Below are positions 18,796 to 28,831 of a stretch of DNA of 64,000 nt, one piece after another (position 1 is the stretch's first letter; each line of letters begins with the position of its first letter). Source of the stretch: Halopseudomonas phragmitis. Lineage in GTDB: Bacteria > Pseudomonadota > Gammaproteobacteria > Pseudomonadales > Pseudomonadaceae. Under the pieces are notes generated by a model, which had not been told where the DNA came from, searched no databases, and saw nothing but the letters and a program-made list of their open reading frames with translations. The DNA is taken from positions 3,185,501 through 3,249,500 of the forward strand of contig NZ_CP020100.1 in NCBI RefSeq assembly GCF_002056295.1, read 5' to 3'. The translations under genes were made by a program, and so were the position numbers.

Positions 18796-19662
18796 TCAAG
18801 CCAGGCCTTGGAAAAAACTGTCAAGAATCGTTGCCACTTCCGGGGCCTGGCTTTCAAGATGCAGGTGATGGCCACCATCAATCCGATGCACGACGATATG
18901 CTCGAAGCGCTCGATCCGCTCCAATACCTGGGGATGCTTATGCATGACGCCCTGATTGGCCAGCACCAGACTCACCGGTGAGCGGATCGCCTCAATAAAG
19001 GTCAGTGCATGTCGGCTGGTAAATCGTAATGGTGAAGGCAGCATCAACTGCGGATCGGTGCGCCAGGTCCAGCCGCCGTGGTCAGACATCAGCCCTCGCT
19101 CGACCAGGATACCCGCGGCCTCGCGTGATAATGGCGTGGTTCCACCCATGACCCGCGCGCTGACCGCCTGTTCCATACTGCGATAAACCGGTTTGCGCTT
19201 GCTGCTGAGCGCCAGGCTGGCTTCGAAGAAGCGTGCCATCTGCTTGGGTGCATCGTCGGCTTCGGAGGTGAATGGCAGCAAACCATCGATCAACCCTGCA
19301 CCAATGACCCGCTCCGGCAAGGTTCCGGAAAGAATCCCGCTGATGATTGCACCCATTGAGTGACCAAGCAGAGCAAAGCGCTCCCAGCCCAGACTTTCAG
19401 CCACCTGCAACACTGTCGCGGCCTGCTGCCAAAGACTGTAACCACCGGCAGGCAGGTGCCCGGACAGCCCATGACCAGGTAAATCCAGCGCCACCAGATG
19501 AACGCCCTGCAGACGTGGTGCAATCAGGTCGAAGGTGGCAGCATTGTCCAGCCAGCCATGCAGGCCGATAACCGGCAAACCGTCAGGATCACCCCAGACC
19601 TTAGCCGCAACCTCAATGGACGGCAGATTGAATCGCACCTCGTGACTACTTGTTGTTTGCAT
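18796..19662 (-). CDS. Alpha/beta-fold hydrolase
   Basis: This is a 288-residue alpha/beta hydrolase. The oxyanion region is GLHGWLDNAATFD, the nucleophile elbow LLGHSMGAI near residue 107, and the probable catalytic His lies in IDGGHHLHLE near the end. It belongs to the soluble esterase/hydrolase family with no signal peptide. It sits between the DUF4892 gene and a fatty-acyl-CoA synthetase on the same strand, a neighbourhood compatible with lipid or ester metabolism. The specific substrate is not evident. Confidence 0.85.
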   Translation of the reverse strand: MQTTSSHEVRFNLPSIEVAAKVWGDPDGLPVIGLHGWLDNAATFDLIAPRLQGVHLVALDLPGHGLSGHLPAGGYSLWQQAATVLQVAESLGWERFALLGHSMGAIISGILSGTLPERVIGAGLIDGLLPFTSEADDAPKQMARFFEASLALSSKRKPVYRSMEQAVSARVMGGTTPLSREAAGILVERGLMSDHGGWTWRTDPQLMLPSPLRFTSRHALTFIEAIRSPVSLVLANQGVMHKHPQVLERIERFEHIVVHRIDGGHHLHLESQAPEVATILDSFFQGLA

Positions 19663-19765
19663 GTCGACTTCTCGGCTCTTGTTCAGGCCCAGACCCTAAC
19701 AGATTCAGTTCTCGGGACAAGCCTGGCGCAGCCTGTGAATACGTCAGCATAACGCTCGCTCAGCG

Positions 19766-21451
19766 CTAGTCCATGGCATGCCATACCACGGGCTGGCCAC
19801 TGACCGACCACAACTCGCACTGCTCGCGGTAAGTGGCCTCGACCACGCTGCGCTTGATTTTCAGGGTCGGTGTCATGAAGCCATTTTCGATCCGCCAAGC
19901 ATCACCAATCACCACCAGACATCCCAGCTTCTCATGCCGATCAAGCCGCGCGTTGACCGCCAGCAACAACTCTCCCAGCATCTGCTCCAGCACTGCACGC
20001 TGTTGCTGGGCCTGACGCAACCCAAGTTCCGACAGCTGAATCAGCGCCAAAGGCTGAGGCAGGTTGTCGCCAACCACACATACCTGCTCGACACGCTCAT
20101 GTTCAGCCAGCAGGCTCTCAATCGGCCCTGGCGCCACATACTTGCCCTTGGAGGTCTTGAAGATATCCTTGAGCCGGCCGGTCAGGCGCAAAAAGCCTTC
20201 ATTGTCGATTTCACCAACATCACCTGTGTGCACAAACCCCTGCTCATCCAGGGTTTCAGCGGTTCTTTCCGGGTCCTTGTAATAGCCGAGCATATTGGCC
20301 TTGCTGCGTACCAGCACTTCGCCCTGCTCAGCGATCCGGCACTCAACCCCTGGATTGGGCAGCCCGATCCAGCCGGGTTTGAGCTTGCGCGGCCGACCCA
20401 AGTGCGAATAGCCACAATTTTCGGTCATTCCATACACCTCGGCGATCTTTAACCCCAGGCGCTTGTACCACTCCAGCAGGCTCGGCGGCACCGGTGCCGC
20501 ACCACAGACCGCATAGCGGATCTGATCCAGCCCTAGCCTGGCCAACACCCGGCGCCCTACCCTGTGTCTGAGCACCGGCACCTTCAGCATCGCATCCAGC
20601 AGTCGCGCCGGCATCTTAGCAATCACCCCCAGATGGAGCTTGACCCAGATCCGCGGCACACCAAAGAACACGGTCGGTCTGGCCCGCTGCATGTCCTGCA
20701 GAAAGGTTTCAAATGTCTCAGAGAAGTACACCGTTTCACCGGCCAGCAGTGACGCAATCTCAACAAACTGCCGTTCGGCCACATGACACAACGGCAAGTA
20801 GGACAACAGGCGGTCCTGATCGGTAATCCCGAACAGCCTCAAACAATTCTTGGCGGAAAAGTACATACCAGCAAAACTCAGCATCACCCCCTTGGGCATG
20901 CCAGTAGTACCGGAGGTGTAAACAATAGTGGCCAGCGCCTCGGGATCCGGTGTCGGGCTATCCGTCATCGGCTCATAGGCCTGCATCAGCTCTTGCCAGG
21001 GCCGCAGACGCGCATCCTCGGCCGCCAGTGGCAGGCCAACCCAAGGAATATCCTCAGGCAGCCCCGAGCTCAGAGAGGCCCAGTCATCCAGCTTGCCAAC
21101 CAGAACCACCCGCGATTCGGAGTGTTCGATAATTTGCCTGGCCGAATCAGCCGTCAGGTTGGGATACAAAGGGACTGAGACATGCCCTGCCATCCAGATC
21201 GCCAGGTCGGCAATGATCCAGTGGGCACAGTTCCTCGACACCAAGGCAATACAGCTACCCGGAGCCAACTCCAGACTGAGCAGATAGCTCGCCAGACGGC
21301 GGGCCTGATCCCCCACCTGCCCCCAGGTATACTGCTGAACCTGTCCGCCGGGCAGTGGCTGGATCAGGTAGGTCTTATCAGGATGAGCCTGCTCGCGAGC
21401 ATAAAACGCGTCCAATGCGGATGAACCAGCCAGCGCCACCTGGTTGTTCAT
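19766..21451 (-). CDS. Long-chain acyl-CoA synthetase (AMP-binding)
   Basis: This 561-residue adenylate-forming enzyme has the P-loop-like TIVYTSGTTGMPKGVML motif near residue 170, VYGMTENCGYSH (adenine site), HTGDVGEIDNEGFLRLTGRLKD and the C-terminal TSKGKYVAP hinge. It also has a C-terminal lysine region, LKIKRSVVE. The domain order and FKTSKGKYVAP hinge match the FadD15-like long-chain fatty acid ligases. It should activate free fatty acids to acyl-CoA for degradation or lipid synthesis. It lies in the conserved Pseudomonas string with sixA and gpsA. Confidence 0.88.
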   Translation of the reverse strand: MNNQVALAGSSALDAFYAREQAHPDKTYLIQPLPGGQVQQYTWGQVGDQARRLASYLLSLELAPGSCIALVSRNCAHWIIADLAIWMAGHVSVPLYPNLTADSARQIIEHSESRVVLVGKLDDWASLSSGLPEDIPWVGLPLAAEDARLRPWQELMQAYEPMTDSPTPDPEALATIVYTSGTTGMPKGVMLSFAGMYFSAKNCLRLFGITDQDRLLSYLPLCHVAERQFVEIASLLAGETVYFSETFETFLQDMQRARPTVFFGVPRIWVKLHLGVIAKMPARLLDAMLKVPVLRHRVGRRVLARLGLDQIRYAVCGAAPVPPSLLEWYKRLGLKIAEVYGMTENCGYSHLGRPRKLKPGWIGLPNPGVECRIAEQGEVLVRSKANMLGYYKDPERTAETLDEQGFVHTGDVGEIDNEGFLRLTGRLKDIFKTSKGKYVAPGPIESLLAEHERVEQVCVVGDNLPQPLALIQLSELGLRQAQQQRAVLEQMLGELLLAVNARLDRHEKLGCLVVIGDAWRIENGFMTPTLKIKRSVVEATYREQCELWSVSGQPVVWHAMD

Positions 21452-21610
21452 GGCGTCACCTCTATCAACGTGAGATTTGTAGTTATTGTTGTCACGAGCC
21501 GGGCAACCCGGCCCTGCGCCTTAATGGGGCTCACTATCCCATGCCAGAGCCCTGGCAACAAGCTCAGAACCTTTGGCATTCAGATCAACAGGGCGGAACT
21601 GCCCAGCAAC

Positions 21611-22075
21611 TCAAGAATCTTTTGGTGTATTCAGGCTCAACAGTTGTGCCAGTCCGGCAGCGACCACGTCCATTTCCAGACAGGCCAGGGCAGCGGTCGG
21701 CATGGGATAATGCCCACGACGGTGTCCTTCGACCAGCAGACTCACCAATTGACTGACCAGTGGCTGGTGACTGACCAGCAATAGCGACTGTTCAGTGCGC
21801 TCGCTCAGGTAATTGATCACCTGCATGGGGTCATCATCCGGCGTCAGCCAGGGTGCAGTAGCCACGCCGCGGGCAAAGTTCAGATGCTCCCCTACCAGCC
21901 CGGCGGTCTGTTGGGCCCGCAGATACGGGCTGGCCAGGATGCCATCCAGTTGCTGGTCACGTAGCAGCTCGGCCATGTGCAGGACATCTGCACGGCCTCG
22001 CTCGGTCAACGCCCGCTGCGGATCGGATGCGGCCATGGCTTGCGCTTTGCCATGACGCAAAATCCAGAGTTTCAT
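21611..22075 (-). CDS. sixA: Phosphohistidine phosphatase SixA
   Basis: This is a 154-residue histidine-phosphatase superfamily member. The catalytic LRHGKAQAM motif is at residues 6-14, followed by LTERGRADV. The second catalytic His is in LLVSHQPLVS. SixA enzymes dephosphorylate phosphohistidine on HPt or PTS proteins. It overlaps the upstream DUF4389 gene by 4 bp (ATGA), indicating translational coupling. The gene order gpsA-DUF4389-sixA on one strand is tightly packed and probably an operon. Confidence 0.88.
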   Translation of the reverse strand: MKLWILRHGKAQAMAASDPQRALTERGRADVLHMAELLRDQQLDGILASPYLRAQQTAGLVGEHLNFARGVATAPWLTPDDDPMQVINYLSERTEQSLLLVSHQPLVSQLVSLLVEGHRRGHYPMPTAALACLEMDVVAAGLAQLLSLNTPKDS

Positions 22076-22407
22076 GGCTTGGGGGCCTCATCGCCAGACG
22101 TACCCGGCTTGCGTTGCCACTCGGCCTCGGCGGCCGGCCACTCCATGAACGGCCAGGGCTTCTGCTCACTCGCCCCACTGACATAGCGGCCAATCTGCCA
22201 GGCATACTGGGACAGACTGTTACCGAGCCCCGCCACCCGTACATTGGCTTCGCCCTGGAACAGACGGAAGCCGATCTGGACAATGACCACCAACAGCAGC
22301 AACAACTCACAAACCTGCCAGGCCAACGCAAACAACAGGATATACAGCAGCCGCAGCCAAAAATCCGCCGAACTGACCGTCGCCACGAAACCAGGTTTCT
22401 CGCTCAT
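22072..22407 (-). CDS. DUF4389 membrane protein
   Basis: This is a 111-residue protein with one or two hydrophobic helices near the N-terminal third ([28 protein letters not shown]). The middle is [25 protein letters not shown], a hallmark of DUF4389. The chosen ATG at 22407 is preceded by GGAGGGGG and overlaps the gpsA stop by 4 bp (ATGA); the 3' end overlaps sixA by 4 bp. It is therefore the middle gene of a tightly coupled trio. Function is unknown. Confidence 0.88.
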   Translation of the reverse strand: MSEKPGFVATVSSADFWLRLLYILLFALAWQVCELLLLLVVIVQIGFRLFQGEANVRVAGLGNSLSQYAWQIGRYVSGASEQKPWPFMEWPAAEAEWQRKPGTSGDEAPKP

Positions 22408-23447
22408 ACCCCCTCCAATGGTGTGCAAGCCATAAAGGCCGCGAACTCGACATCATGCTTCTGCTCCGCACTCATCAGCTTGCCAATAACCTGGGGCAGC
22501 GGCTGCTGTTCGAACAGGATCGCATGCAGGCCACTGACCAGCGGCATGTAGACCCCTTCCTCATCTGCCTTCTGTTTCAGCACTTTGAGTGTATTGACGC
22601 CCTCAGCCACCTGACCGAGTCTGGCTACGCTTTCCTCAAGAGACAAGCCCTGCCCCAGCGCATGTCCAACCTGGTAATTGCGCGACTGCGGCGACATGCA
22701 GGTCACAATGAGATCGCCTACCCCAGCCAGCCCCAGGAAAGTCAGCGGGTTGGCCCCCATATGCACGGCAAACCGGGTCATTTCAGCCAACGCCCGGGTA
22801 ATCAGCATGCTGCGGGTGTTTTCGCCCATGCCCATTGACGCAGCCATACCGGAGATGATCGCATAGACATTCTTCAGCGCCCCACCCAACTCAACTCCGT
22901 AGCGATCCTGGCTCGCGTAGACTCGCAGGCTGCGACTACCCAGCACCTCTTGCACTTCACGGCACAGCGCCTCGTCATCGCTGGCTACCACCGTAGCGGT
23001 CAGGGCGCCAGCAGCCATTTCCTTGGCCAGGTTCGGCCCGGACAGCACCGCTACCCGAGCATCAGGCGCTTCCTGCTCGACGATATCACTCATCATCAGA
23101 AAGCCCGGCTGTTCGATCCCTTTGGTTGTACTGATCACGCCTTTGCCAGCCAGGGCCGGCCCAATCTGCTGCAACACGGTGCGAAAGGCGCTGCTGGGAA
23201 TCGCCAGAAACACCAGCTCAACGTTGGCCAGCGTCGCCATCAGATCAGTACTGACCCGCAGCCGCTCATCCAGCTTGATACCAGGCAGATAACGGCTGTT
23301 CTCATGCTCACGGCTGATTGCATCGGCAACTTGCTGATCACGTAGCCACAGGGTTACCGGAACGCCATTGCAGGCCAGCAGATTGGCCAGGGTGGTGCCA
23401 AAACTTCCGCCACCGAGAACGGCTACAGGCACTTTTTGATCGGTCAT
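22404..23447 (-). CDS. gpsA: Glycerol-3-phosphate dehydrogenase [NAD(P)+]
   Basis: This encodes 347 residues and reduces dihydroxyacetone phosphate to sn-glycerol-3-phosphate for phospholipid synthesis. It has the Rossmann motif [16 protein letters not shown] (residues 9-24), [14 protein letters not shown], the catalytic Lys region [17 protein letters not shown], and [15 protein letters not shown]. The ATG at 23447 has an AAGGA ribosome-binding site; the longer open frame upstream has no family similarity. It is the first gene of the gpsA-DUF4389-sixA unit. Confidence 0.96.
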   Translation of the reverse strand: MTDQKVPVAVLGGGSFGTTLANLLACNGVPVTLWLRDQQVADAISREHENSRYLPGIKLDERLRVSTDLMATLANVELVFLAIPSSAFRTVLQQIGPALAGKGVISTTKGIEQPGFLMMSDIVEQEAPDARVAVLSGPNLAKEMAAGALTATVVASDDEALCREVQEVLGSRSLRVYASQDRYGVELGGALKNVYAIISGMAASMGMGENTRSMLITRALAEMTRFAVHMGANPLTFLGLAGVGDLIVTCMSPQSRNYQVGHALGQGLSLEESVARLGQVAEGVNTLKVLKQKADEEGVYMPLVSGLHAILFEQQPLPQVIGKLMSAEQKHDVEFAAFMACTPLEGV

Positions 23448-23631
23448 GAAAAATCCTTGCTGCTTTGTAACATACGCTTGAGTAGTCAACGCGGCCCGGT
23501 AGCCTGTCCAACCGAACAACGTTGAATCAGTATAGGGTGGCCGCAGAATAACAGCGATCAGGGAGTGGAAAAACCATCGGCTACCGTTAATATGGGGGCC
23601 AAAGTCAAAACGATAACTCGACGCCATCACT

Positions 23632-25818
23632 ATGCCGATATCGCGCTCCAGACGCATTACAGCCCTGTTTTTGCTGGGGACGGCCTTGCCTGTCGCCGCT
23701 TTCGATGATCCTCTGCTGAACGCTCCCGAACTGCCGACTGTGCTCAGTGCCTCTCGCCTGAAGCAGGCTCCCACCGAAGTTCCCGGTAGCATGACAGTCA
23801 TTGATCGCGAGCTGATCCGCGCCACAGGGGCTCGGGATATCCCGGAAATTCTGCGTTTGGTCCCTGGTATGATGATCGGCTATCGGCGCGGTAACCAAAT
23901 CAATGTCAACTATCACGGTACCAATGTCACCGAAGCCAGGCGCCTGCAGGTTTTGATTGACGGACGTTCAGTTTACCGGCCCGGTCTGGCCACAGTGGAC
24001 TGGACGGAGATCCCTCTGGCGATTGAGGACATCGAGCATATCGAAGTATTTCGTGGCCCCAATACCGCCGCCTATGGCGCCAACGCACTGATGGGGGTAA
24101 TCAATATCGTTACCCGCCACCCTCGAGAAACACTGGGCAGCATACTCAAGATCACCCGCGGCAAACGCGGGGTCAACGACTGGTATGCCAGCCAGGGCAC
24201 CGCCGGTGAGAACAGTCACTGGCGCCTGAGCCTGTCCGGGCAGGAGGATGATGGTTTCGATCACTTCCCCGATGGCCGAGACTACCGCGACGGTCGTCGC
24301 CTCAGCCGCATCAATCTCAGCAACTCACTGCAACTTTCAGCCAACCAGACCCTTGACTGGCAAGCTGCCGCCAGTGAAACCAATCGCCAGAGCTATTACG
24401 AGTTCAGTCCATTCGTTCGGGTACCCAACCCACCGCAAAGCCAGTATGACCGAGTCGTCGGAGCCCACACCCCGCCAGCAGATATCAGCGGCAAGGATTA
24501 CGCCTTGCAAGGGCTATGGAAAATCGACCCCAGTCCTGATCACAGTTTCCAGCTCATGGCCTATGCCCAGCACATGGAACGACTGCGTGACTGGCGAGTG
24601 TGCAACGCACCGGTGACACTGTCACCCGAGCTACGCCGGATCAACCAGCTAAGCACCCTGGCTGCTCGACGGGTCAGCCAGTTCCTGCGCCCAGAGAACA
24701 TTCATAGAGATATGCGCACACTCTTGATGCAGACCACAGACGGCCAATATACCGAGGAAATTGGTGATTTAGCTGACATTGTCAAACAGAAACACCTCGA
24801 CTCACTCGATAGTGATCCGGCGTGCTGGGACATTGACCAGAACATTCGCGAAACCCGCTACCAGCTCGAGTTCCAGGATACTCGTCGCCTCTCTCACTGG
24901 CTGCGTATGGTCAACGGAATCAGCTACCGGCACGACCAAGCCAGTTCACGAACCTTTTTTGCCGGCACTGTGAAAAACGATATTGTTCAGGTTTTCAGCA
25001 ATATTGAAGTACGTCCGCATCAGCGTCTGCTACTGCAGGCCGGGGGCATGTACGAAGATGCCTCGCTGATCGGCACCTCATTTTCTCCGCGTCTGGCCGC
25101 CAACCTGTTCATTGCCCCCCAGCACAGCCTGCGTCTGGTCTACTCCGAAGCCGTCCGCTCGCCGGACATGTACGAGAACAATGCCCACTGGACCTACCAG
25201 ATCAAGAATCTCAGCGGCCCGCTCAGTGGTCCACAGACCTACTATGCAGTAGCCTACGGGCCCGGCAATCTCCAGCAGGAGAAAATGCGCTCCAAGGAAC
25301 TCGGTTACAACGGCCAATTCCACCACTTGGGGCTGGCAATCGACATACGCGTATTCCGAGAACAGATCAACGACATGATCAGCGAACCGTTGCGGGTCGA
25401 TGACTTTCTGCCAAACAACGACGCCAGCATTCGCTTCAGAGGAGTAGAGACCCAGCTTGACTGGCGCCTGACCCGACGCGACCGCCTGCGTCTAACCCAT
25501 GCGCAGATCAACTTTGAGGCCAGTAGCCGTTTCGATCAGCGCCTGACAGCCCGCCACTCGGGTAGTGCCGCCTGGTTGCGGCAATGGCCGGCCGGTTTCG
25601 AAAGCAGCCTGATCTATTACGGTGCAGATAAGCTTAACGAGCGCCGATTCGAGCGCCTGGACAGCCGACTGGTCAAGCGTTTTGCACTGAGCAACAACAG
25701 GAGCATGGAACTGGCGTTGACTTGGCAGCACCGACTGGACGACGAAGCGCTCACCTGGTCGGAAAACCTGTACGATAGTCGCAATCACTACTATCTCAGT
25801 GCTGAGCTAAACTTCTGA
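23632..25818 (+). CDS. TonB-dependent outer-membrane receptor
   Basis: This is a 728-residue protein with a signal peptide ([20 protein letters not shown]). The plug domain is at about 35-165: [49 protein letters not shown] and [11 protein letters not shown] beta-barrel follows, ending in the outer-membrane signature SAELNF with a terminal Phe. It most resembles TonB receptors for small organic ligands. The ligand is unknown. It is followed by an orphan periplasmic binding protein and a hybrid histidine kinase on the same strand, suggesting a surface sensing or uptake role linked to signalling. Confidence 0.88.
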   Translation: MPISRSRRITALFLLGTALPVAAFDDPLLNAPELPTVLSASRLKQAPTEVPGSMTVIDRELIRATGARDIPEILRLVPGMMIGYRRGNQINVNYHGTNVTEARRLQVLIDGRSVYRPGLATVDWTEIPLAIEDIEHIEVFRGPNTAAYGANALMGVINIVTRHPRETLGSILKITRGKRGVNDWYASQGTAGENSHWRLSLSGQEDDGFDHFPDGRDYRDGRRLSRINLSNSLQLSANQTLDWQAAASETNRQSYYEFSPFVRVPNPPQSQYDRVVGAHTPPADISGKDYALQGLWKIDPSPDHSFQLMAYAQHMERLRDWRVCNAPVTLSPELRRINQLSTLAARRVSQFLRPENIHRDMRTLLMQTTDGQYTEEIGDLADIVKQKHLDSLDSDPACWDIDQNIRETRYQLEFQDTRRLSHWLRMVNGISYRHDQASSRTFFAGTVKNDIVQVFSNIEVRPHQRLLLQAGGMYEDASLIGTSFSPRLAANLFIAPQHSLRLVYSEAVRSPDMYENNAHWTYQIKNLSGPLSGPQTYYAVAYGPGNLQQEKMRSKELGYNGQFHHLGLAIDIRVFREQINDMISEPLRVDDFLPNNDASIRFRGVETQLDWRLTRRDRLRLTHAQINFEASSRFDQRLTARHSGSAAWLRQWPAGFESSLIYYGADKLNERRFERLDSRLVKRFALSNNRSMELALTWQHRLDDEALTWSENLYDSRNHYYLSAELNF

Positions 25819-25912
25819 AGCCAGTGAATAAGGGGCTCCCCCTTCCTGGAGTCCTGTCATTGCAGACAAGGAATGTCGCCATGGACCATTCATACAGCAC
25901 CCGGAGGCCGTC

Positions 25913-26803
25913 ATGAAAGCATGGCGTCAGCTTCTGTTTGCCGTGCTGTTGATACTGCTGGGCTCAACATCCGCCCTGGCCAGCGACATTGCCGTCGTTC
26001 TGCCAGTACATACCGAACTGACTCGCGAATTCGTTCAAAGCCTGAAACAGCAGCGGCCCACTGACCGCATTACGACCCATCTGCTCGACGAGCAGCCCGC
26101 GCCTGAATCTGCAGACTTCATAATTACCTTGGGGCAGCGGGCTCTGGAATGGCGTTTGCTGCAGGATCTGGAGACCCCCACGCTGGCCTCCTACATCACC
26201 CTTGACGGCTTGACCCGCCTGGGCCGTCCAGTCCTACCCAGCAGTCTGCAATTGCTGCTAGCCAGCGCCAAACCTGACCGTCAGCTTCATTTGGCCAAAC
26301 TGCTGATTCCGCGTCTGAGCAGCAGCGGGCTGCTCTATAGCGAAACACAACAGTGGCAGTTGTTTGATTGGGAACAGGCTGCCAGGCGCCACAACCTGCA
26401 AATCAACAGCGCCCTCGTCGAAGATTCCGCTCACCTGCCCCGTCGGCTGATTGACCTTCTGGCAGACAGTGATGTCCTGATCGGGCTGGACGATCCCTCC
26501 ATTTACAATGCAGACCAAGTGAAAACCATTTTGCTGACAAGCTATGCCCGCAACAAGGTATTGATTGGTCCGAGCGCCCCGTTTATTGGCGCTGGCAGTC
26601 TCAGCACCACCTACAGCACTCCAACTGACATGGCCCGCAGTCTGGCTCAACTCATGGATATGCCCTGGGTAGCCGGGCGCATTAGTTACCCGAGCCATTT
26701 CTCAGTTCTCAGCAACCCGCAGGTCGCCCGTTCGCTGGGCCTCACACTGCCGGAAGACAAGCAGTTGGCCCAGTTAATCGCGGCCCAGGAGCAACAACAG
26801 TGA
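25913..26803 (+). CDS. Periplasmic ABC-type substrate-binding protein (ABC_sub_bind family), no cognate ABC genes
   Basis: This is a 296-residue protein with a clear signal peptide ending in STSALA/SDIA. The mature part shows the two-lobe ABC_sub_bind (PF04392) pattern: ADFIITLGQRALEWRL, ASYITLDGL, LLYSETQQWQLFDWEQAARR and LLADSDVLIGLDDPSIYNAD. No permease or ATPase gene is nearby. Its stop codon overlaps the GTG start of the histidine kinase gene (GTGA). In such pairs the binding protein often presents a ligand to the sensor kinase; that role is inferred here. Confidence 0.8.
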   Translation: MKAWRQLLFAVLLILLGSTSALASDIAVVLPVHTELTREFVQSLKQQRPTDRITTHLLDEQPAPESADFIITLGQRALEWRLLQDLETPTLASYITLDGLTRLGRPVLPSSLQLLLASAKPDRQLHLAKLLIPRLSSSGLLYSETQQWQLFDWEQAARRHNLQINSALVEDSAHLPRRLIDLLADSDVLIGLDDPSIYNADQVKTILLTSYARNKVLIGPSAPFIGAGSLSTTYSTPTDMARSLAQLMDMPWVAGRISYPSHFSVLSNPQVARSLGLTLPEDKQLAQLIAAQEQQQ

Positions 26804-28725
26804 AAGTCCTGAAACGCGGCACCATTCAGCGCAGATTGCTACTAATAGCATTGCTTCCTGTCATGCTGCTGAGTCTGGCACTGGTTGGCTACTTCATCAG
26901 TGCACGTCTGGATGACGTCAATCAAGCACTGAACGAAACTGGGCAGCGCATTGCCGAACAGTTGGCCACCGCTGCCGAATATGGAGTTATCAGCGGTAAT
27001 ATCGACACACTCGAAAGCCTGGTTCGCGGTACGCTGGACATTCCCCATGTGCAACATGTTCAGGTTTTCGACAGCCAAGGACAGATACTGCTCAGCCTGG
27101 AGCGTCAACCGCCCAAAGACGGCCAGCGACGTCACTTCACAGCCGATATCCTGCGCGAACGCGTTGCCTTGCACAGCGACCTGTTTCTGCTAGACACCCC
27201 AACCACGCCACGGGGAGAGCCACAATATCTGGGCCAGGTCTCAGTTGGTCTGAGCAACGCAGCCTTCCTTAAACGGCAACGCCAGATACTGCTAAGTGGC
27301 CTGGGGCTGGCCGCCCTGACCCTGATCGCCGCACTGATTCTGGCCTTGCGCCTGGCACAGGCGCTGGCCAAGCCGCTGCGGGACATGAGTCAGGCCGTCA
27401 ACGCCCTGAGCCAGGGCCAGTTGAACACTCGCCTGAACGTCAGTGATCAACACGAGATTGGTCACTTGATGAGCAATATAAACGCCTTGGCCAGTACTCT
27501 GGAGCAAGCCCGACAGGAGCAGCAACAGGCCATCGAACAACTGGTCAAGGCACGCGAAGAGGCCGAATCGGCCAACCGCGCCAAGTCTGACTTCCTGGCG
27601 ATGATGAGCCATGAGCTACGCACCCCGATGAACGGCGTGCTGGGCATGCTGCAACTACTTGAAACGACTGAGCTAAATCGCGAACAGACCGAGTACGTAG
27701 AAATCGCCGGCGACTCTACCGACCATCTGTTAAAGGTCATCAACGACATTCTTGATTTTTCGCGCATTGAGCGCGGCGCGGTCGAAATCGAGCACATCGG
27801 TTTTGATCTGCCGCAGCTACTGCGTAGCTCGGTTGCGGTATTCGAGCATGCCGCCAGCCAGAAAGGCCTGAGCTTGATTACTGAGCTGCAAGGTGACCCG
27901 ATGGACTGCACGGTGGTCGGCGACCCGACCCGTATTCGTCAGATTCTGGTCAACCTGATCGGCAATGCACTGAAGTTCACCGAACAAGGCAGCATCCGCC
28001 TGCGGGCCGACTGGAGCGAAGACGGCCCCAACCAGATCTGGCTGCAGTGCCGGGTAGAAGATACCGGCATCGGCATCGCTTCAGACCGCCTGGACAGCAT
28101 GTTCGACGCCTTCCGCCAGGCTGACAGCAGCACCTCACGGCGGTTCGGCGGCACCGGCCTTGGCCTGTCCATTGCCCGCACCTTCGCCCACCACATGGGC
28201 GGCGAGCTGACCGCAGTCAGCCGCGAAGGCCATGGTTCCTGCTTCACTCTCTCCCTGCCCCTGACTCGCTCGCTGGCACCACTCAATGCCCAGTCGGCAT
28301 CCACCGCCCGCATCGGCTCGCACGACAACGAGCGGCCGATCCTGTTGGTCGAAGACAACCCAGTAAACCAGATGGTGATCGAAGGCATGCTCCGCAGCCT
28401 CTCCCTGCGCGTCGAAATCGCCGCGACCGGCACCCAGGCCCTGGAACGACTAAGAACACCCGAACAGCACTATGCGGCCATTCTCATGGATATCCAGTTG
28501 CCGGATATCGACGGCCTGGAAGTCTGTCGTCAATATCGCCAGTACTGTCAGGCCCAACAAATCGAGCCGATTCCCTGTATCGCCCTGACCGCCAGTGCCT
28601 TTGAACTGGATCGCCAGCATTGCCTGGCCGCCGGAATGCAGGATTTTCTTGGTAAACCAGTATCGCGCCAAGCGCTTCAGGCTGCTCTGGAGCGCTGCCG
28701 GAGCCTATCCAGCGAAGATCATTGA
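26800..28725 (+). CDS. Hybrid sensor histidine kinase
   Basis: This 641-residue protein has a GTG start overlapping the previous stop by 4 bp. The layout is a TM helix (12-33), a periplasmic region (about 34-163), a second TM (165-187), HAMP (188-240), then HisKA with MMSHELRTPMNG and phospho-acceptor His271. A HATPase follows, with NLIGNALKFTEQG, DTGIGI and FGGTGLGLSIAR. A receiver domain (about 508-630) has EDN and the phospho-acceptor Asp564 in ILMDIQLPDIDG. There is no HPt domain, so an external HPt is needed. Position next to fabAB recalls the RetS-interacting kinase PA1611 of Pseudomonas aeruginosa, though identity is not proven. Confidence 0.88.
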   Translation: MKVLKRGTIQRRLLLIALLPVMLLSLALVGYFISARLDDVNQALNETGQRIAEQLATAAEYGVISGNIDTLESLVRGTLDIPHVQHVQVFDSQGQILLSLERQPPKDGQRRHFTADILRERVALHSDLFLLDTPTTPRGEPQYLGQVSVGLSNAAFLKRQRQILLSGLGLAALTLIAALILALRLAQALAKPLRDMSQAVNALSQGQLNTRLNVSDQHEIGHLMSNINALASTLEQARQEQQQAIEQLVKAREEAESANRAKSDFLAMMSHELRTPMNGVLGMLQLLETTELNREQTEYVEIAGDSTDHLLKVINDILDFSRIERGAVEIEHIGFDLPQLLRSSVAVFEHAASQKGLSLITELQGDPMDCTVVGDPTRIRQILVNLIGNALKFTEQGSIRLRADWSEDGPNQIWLQCRVEDTGIGIASDRLDSMFDAFRQADSSTSRRFGGTGLGLSIARTFAHHMGGELTAVSREGHGSCFTLSLPLTRSLAPLNAQSASTARIGSHDNERPILLVEDNPVNQMVIEGMLRSLSLRVEIAATGTQALERLRTPEQHYAAILMDIQLPDIDGLEVCRQYRQYCQAQQIEPIPCIALTASAFELDRQHCLAAGMQDFLGKPVSRQALQAALERCRSLSSEDH

Positions 28726-28831
28726 CCAGACTGATCAGTCACTATTCCGCCAACCCTGAAGGCTGGATTCCCGCCCGGTAACTGGCACACTGAACCCTGT
28801 CCCAACAACAACAGCAGTGGCGGAAGCGTTC

